This document shows positions 61,262 through 64,000 of a stretch of DNA of 64,000 nt, one piece after another. The stretch spans positions 21,426,001 through 21,490,000 of the forward strand of contig NC_072895.1 in NCBI RefSeq assembly GCF_027943255.1. The letters are read 5' to 3'. Position 1 is the first letter of the stretch, and every line of letters starts with the position of its first letter. The notes under the pieces were generated by a model. The model worked only from the letters and a program-made list of their open reading frames with translations, ran no database searches and was not told the DNA's origin. This DNA is from Anastrepha obliqua (lineage: Eukaryota > Arthropoda > Insecta > Diptera > Tephritidae). A program made the position numbers and the translations under genes.

Positions 61262-62124
61262 ATTTGTTGTTGTTCCGAAAACCATTGATGCTGTGCGCGA
61301 ACTGATATTGCAAGATCGTCATGTGACCTATCGTGAGATTGAGACAATCTTAGGCATTAGTGGGACCAGCATACATTCAATATTGCATAAACATTTGACT
61401 GTCAAAAAAATTTGTTCGCGTTGGATCCCACACAATTTGTCAATCGCTCAAAAAAGGCTCGTGTCGATTGGTCGAAAGAAATGCTCAAAAAATACGATCG
61501 CGGGGCTTCGAAACACGTCTATGACATCGTGAGAGGTGATGAATCATGGATTTATGCGTATGAGCCCGAAAGTAAACAGCAGTCGACTGTATGGGTGTTT
61601 CAAGATGAGCCAAATCCAACAAAAGTTGTTCGCGCACGAAGCACTTTCAAGCAAAGGGTCGCCTGTTTTTTCGGAAAACCTTTTGTTTGCCAGTTGTCTT
61701 CCAAGAAATTAGGAAAACCAATCGCCAAAGACGGATCACTCTTCACCAGGACAATGCGAGCTCTCACACATCGGCTCAAACAACTGCATTTTTGAGCATC
61801 CAAAACATCGAATTAATGGGTCATCCGCCGTATAGTCCTGAATAGTCCTGACTTGGCACCGAATGACTTCTTTTTATTCCCGTACGTAAAAAACAAACTG
61901 AGAGGTCAACGTTTTTCGACACCTGAAGAAGCGGTTGCGGCATTCAGAATGCATGTTTTGGAGGTACCTCATTCAGAGTGGCAGAAGTGCTTCGACAATT
62001 GGTTCAAACGCATGCAAAAGTGTATAGATCTTCATGGAGAATATTTTGAAAAACAATAAAGTGATTTTCGATGATTAAAATTTGTTTTTGTTCTCTAATC
62101 CCGACATATAAAAGGCACCCCTCG
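61262..62124 (+). mobile_element. Mariner family M2, copy b (5'-truncated, deleted)
   Basis: It matches copy a from the VVVPxTIDA region to the right terminal repeat (AAGGCACCCCTCG ending 62124). The left third and left terminal repeat are missing. An internal deletion of about 70 bp lies near 61678, and TATAGTCCTGAATAGTCCTG near 61834-61853 is a small duplication. Confidence 0.85.
61266..62059 (+). pseudogene. Mariner M2b transposase pseudogene
   Basis: Frame one gives TIDAVRELILQDRHVTYREI, ETILGISGTSIHSILHKHLT and WIPHNLSIAQK and breaks at a 6-A run (61450-61455), the same break as in copy a. Frame two gives ARVDWSKEMLKKYDRGASKH, IVRGDESWIYAYEPESKQQS (first Asp kept), then the 70 bp deletion. 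The second Asp block is out of frame in DNA near 61745. MAPNDFFLFPYVKNKLRGQR (third Asp) to GEYFEKQ closes it at 62059. It cannot produce transposase. Confidence 0.83.
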
Positions 62125-62127
62125 TAC

Positions 62128-63505
62128 AAGAAAAAAATTTTAAATATAGTCACAGATCCATACATATGTATATACATGTGAATCTACGTATCTTAATTTT
62201 TTTCATTTTCCTTATTTTCTAAGTTCGCATATTTGCGAATATCGCCATTGTTTGTTGCTTTACGCTGCAGCTGATGCCTGTATTGTTGTTGCCACAGTAC
62301 TCTGTGCCAAATGTACAACTTGCACAAATACACGCACATACCTACATATTAAGCACACATGTGAACAATCCGCTACTGCTCATATATTCTCATTTATTGT
62401 GTATACAGTATGTTTGTTGTTGTTGTTGTTGCACTTCTTCTGTGCACGAAAGCGTAATTTGGAAAAATTACCGCAGTCAGGTGCAAAATGTTAATAACTA
62501 ACAAACTTTAAAGCGCCCTTGAACCATTTCACCCTCCATTTCATTTCAGTTTTAAGAAGTTCTCACACTATTCTTGCTTCTCATGTCGACAAAATTCTCC
62601 TTTGTTTCGCTTGTGAAATGCATACAGTAGGTATGTATGTATAGTACAAATGGATGTGTATGTTTTACAATGCGCAAGTGTGTATGTATGAGCAAATGTG
62701 ATATAAGATGTTGACAGCAGGATGTCATCCCTGGAACTAAGTACTTCTACTATAGTATAGGAACCACGTATTCAAATTTTGTTAGCTGTTTATTGTTGTC
62801 GTCACTTCTTTCATACCTACAAATGTCCCCGTATATACCTTCATCTTTGTTCTTGCTCAAACTGCAGAATTTGGTGAGAATTTGTTGCTAGGCAATCAAT
62901 GCTGAGAAAGTTTACTCATAAATGAAAATTACTCTGGCGCTTGGTGTGGCAGAATATTAGAGATGTGAGCGAAGAAAACGCAAGTCACCTAAAGACAATG
63001 GGGACAATGAGGGAGCAACGAAAGCAAATATGTATGTATGTAGATGGAAGGTTTTTGGCTGCGCTGCAAATAAATAACTCTCAGTACAAATTGTATTTTG
63101 CAAACTTTTGATTTTTCAAGCTCTTCATTCTATTTTTGAGTATTTTCTAAATGGAAACGAGTTACTAAAAACAATGTCAACAATTTCAAGTTGATCACTT
63201 TGAAAAAAAGTTTTATTTTTAAAAAAGAATTTTGGATATTGGTTATTTTTATTATTATATTTTTGTGTTTCTTGGCACCCCCCATCAGGACCTGTATAAG
63301 TTTGAGTTTCATTTTTAGCAGTCTTTTTTATTTTGTTTGCTCTCACAGTGCGATGGCTTCAATTTTAATAGAAAATCTTAAATTTATTCAAATTAATTCG
63401 ATTTCGCTCGAAAACTCCAACGCATGGTTTCTGCTGAAACATTTTACTTGAACATACCTTCAAGTGAAGCTCATTTCCAAACAAAAAATGCGAAACTTAA
63501 ATCCC
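62128..63505. other. Unassigned DNA with TATG and GTT microsatellites
   Basis: No gene is supported. TTTGTTGTTGTTGTTGTTGC lies near 62411-62430, and TATGTATGTA words near 62630-62645 and 63028-63043. Confidence 0.4.
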
Positions 63506-63509
63506 ATAG

Positions 63510-64000
63510 AAATTTCTGCAGAAACGTCGAAGAAATGAAGGAAACAGCGAGACTTTGTAAGGTCCTTCATCTAGACCGCTCAGTAAGGCTGGATTCCATT
63601 CGAAAATCCGATTGTTCATACACCATTTCCAAATCGGAAACGTTTAATGCTCTACTCGAAATCCATTTTGCGGGTAGTAGCACTCTCTCTAAAGTAGAGA
63701 GTGGCATGAACAATAACGGTAGCGATGGTGGAAGCTCTAGGTACAGCTAGTATATTGCTAGTCGGATAGTGACAAAAGAATCGATAAGGTTTTCCTTGTC
63801 TTCCTTTGAGAACTTTAAGTCCCCTGGACCTGACGGAATATATCCAGCAATGCTTAAGAAAGGCGGAGATAGGCTGATTTAGGCCCTGAAAAGGATCTTC
63901 ACCTTCGCCTGTCTTGCACTTGGCGACGCATAAGAGTATTATTTATTCCGAAACCAGGAAAAGACGACTATTCCGTAGCAAAAAGTTGTAGACCAATCAG
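63510..64000 (+). pseudogene. Family A retrotransposon, copy 4 (runs off the window)
   Basis: The linker text FCRNVEEMKETARLCKVLHL, DRSVRLDSIRKSDCSYTISK and SKVESGMNNNGSDGGSSRYS ends at TAG. RT motif 0 follows: SFENFKSPGPDGIYPAMLKK. It carries TAG at 63880-63882 and TAA at 63931-63933, both shared with copy 2 at 23276 and 23327. FIPKPGKDD is near 63945-63970. The element continues beyond position 64000, so its 3' part is unknown. Confidence 0.8.

Noticed and set aside
1..64000. LTR retrotransposons, Helitrons, rRNA, CRISPR
   Set aside because: I found no paired LTRs, protease/integrase text, Rep/helicase text, rRNA segments or regular spacer arrays.

Overview
This window reads as transposon-rich intergenic or intronic DNA from a brachyceran fly. 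A tephritid fruit fly is my best guess. That is an inference from the insect-type families present (Jockey, LOA-like and RTE-like non-LTR elements, several Tc1/mariner lineages including DD41D elements), from the TATG/CATG microsatellites and from the AT-rich background. I could support no host gene, rRNA or CRISPR array. Almost every ORF of real quality belongs to a transposable element (TE).

Layout. 0.8-7.4 kb is a three-level nest: a dead RNase H-bearing retrotransposon is cut by a mariner, and the mariner is cut by a Jockey-clade element whose two ORFs are both open. 8.6-13.1 kb holds RTE-like and other non-LTR 3' ends. 14.6-17.9 kb has a DD41D mariner-like element inside a retrotransposon, followed by fragments of families I call B and A. 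19.1-21.9 kb is a strongly A-rich, internally repetitive block. 23.1-25.5 kb is a long family A (LOA-like) copy. 25.9-27.5 kb contains TTAA-flanked non-autonomous DNA transposons. 28.8-32 kb holds retrotransposon fragments, one split by a 305 bp MITE. 32.9-35.3 kb contains two mariner remnants, an inverted-repeat element and a 5'-truncated Jockey copy. 37-42.5 kb holds three mariners, two of them nested inside non-autonomous elements. 43.6-44.8 kb is a DD37D (maT-like) element. 45.6-48 kb is a DD41D element holding an RTE-like insertion. 48.4-52.6 kb has a Jockey remnant, then family A split by an intact DD41D transposon. 53-57 kb holds further RNase H retrotransposon ends. 58.8-60 kb is family B split by a Transib-like element. 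61.3-62.1 kb is a second copy of the 38 kb mariner. Family A resumes at 63.5 kb and runs off the window.

The most notable objects are: (1) the intact 360-codon DD41D transposase at 50.7-52.0 kb, with clean ends and a TA duplication; (2) the Jockey element with two open ORFs that overlap by 17 nt; (3) a 729 bp element at 59.1-59.9 kb with CACAGTG termini and a CGACG target duplication, the signature of Transib, the relatives of RAG1; (4) pairs of copies sharing the same disabling lesions (mariner at 38 and 61 kb, family A at 23 and 64 kb). Several insertions are confirmed by an uninterrupted paralogous site in this window or by the restored reading frame of the host element. The ORFs named here were read by eye; some open frames begin at non-ATG codons, and this is noted where it matters.
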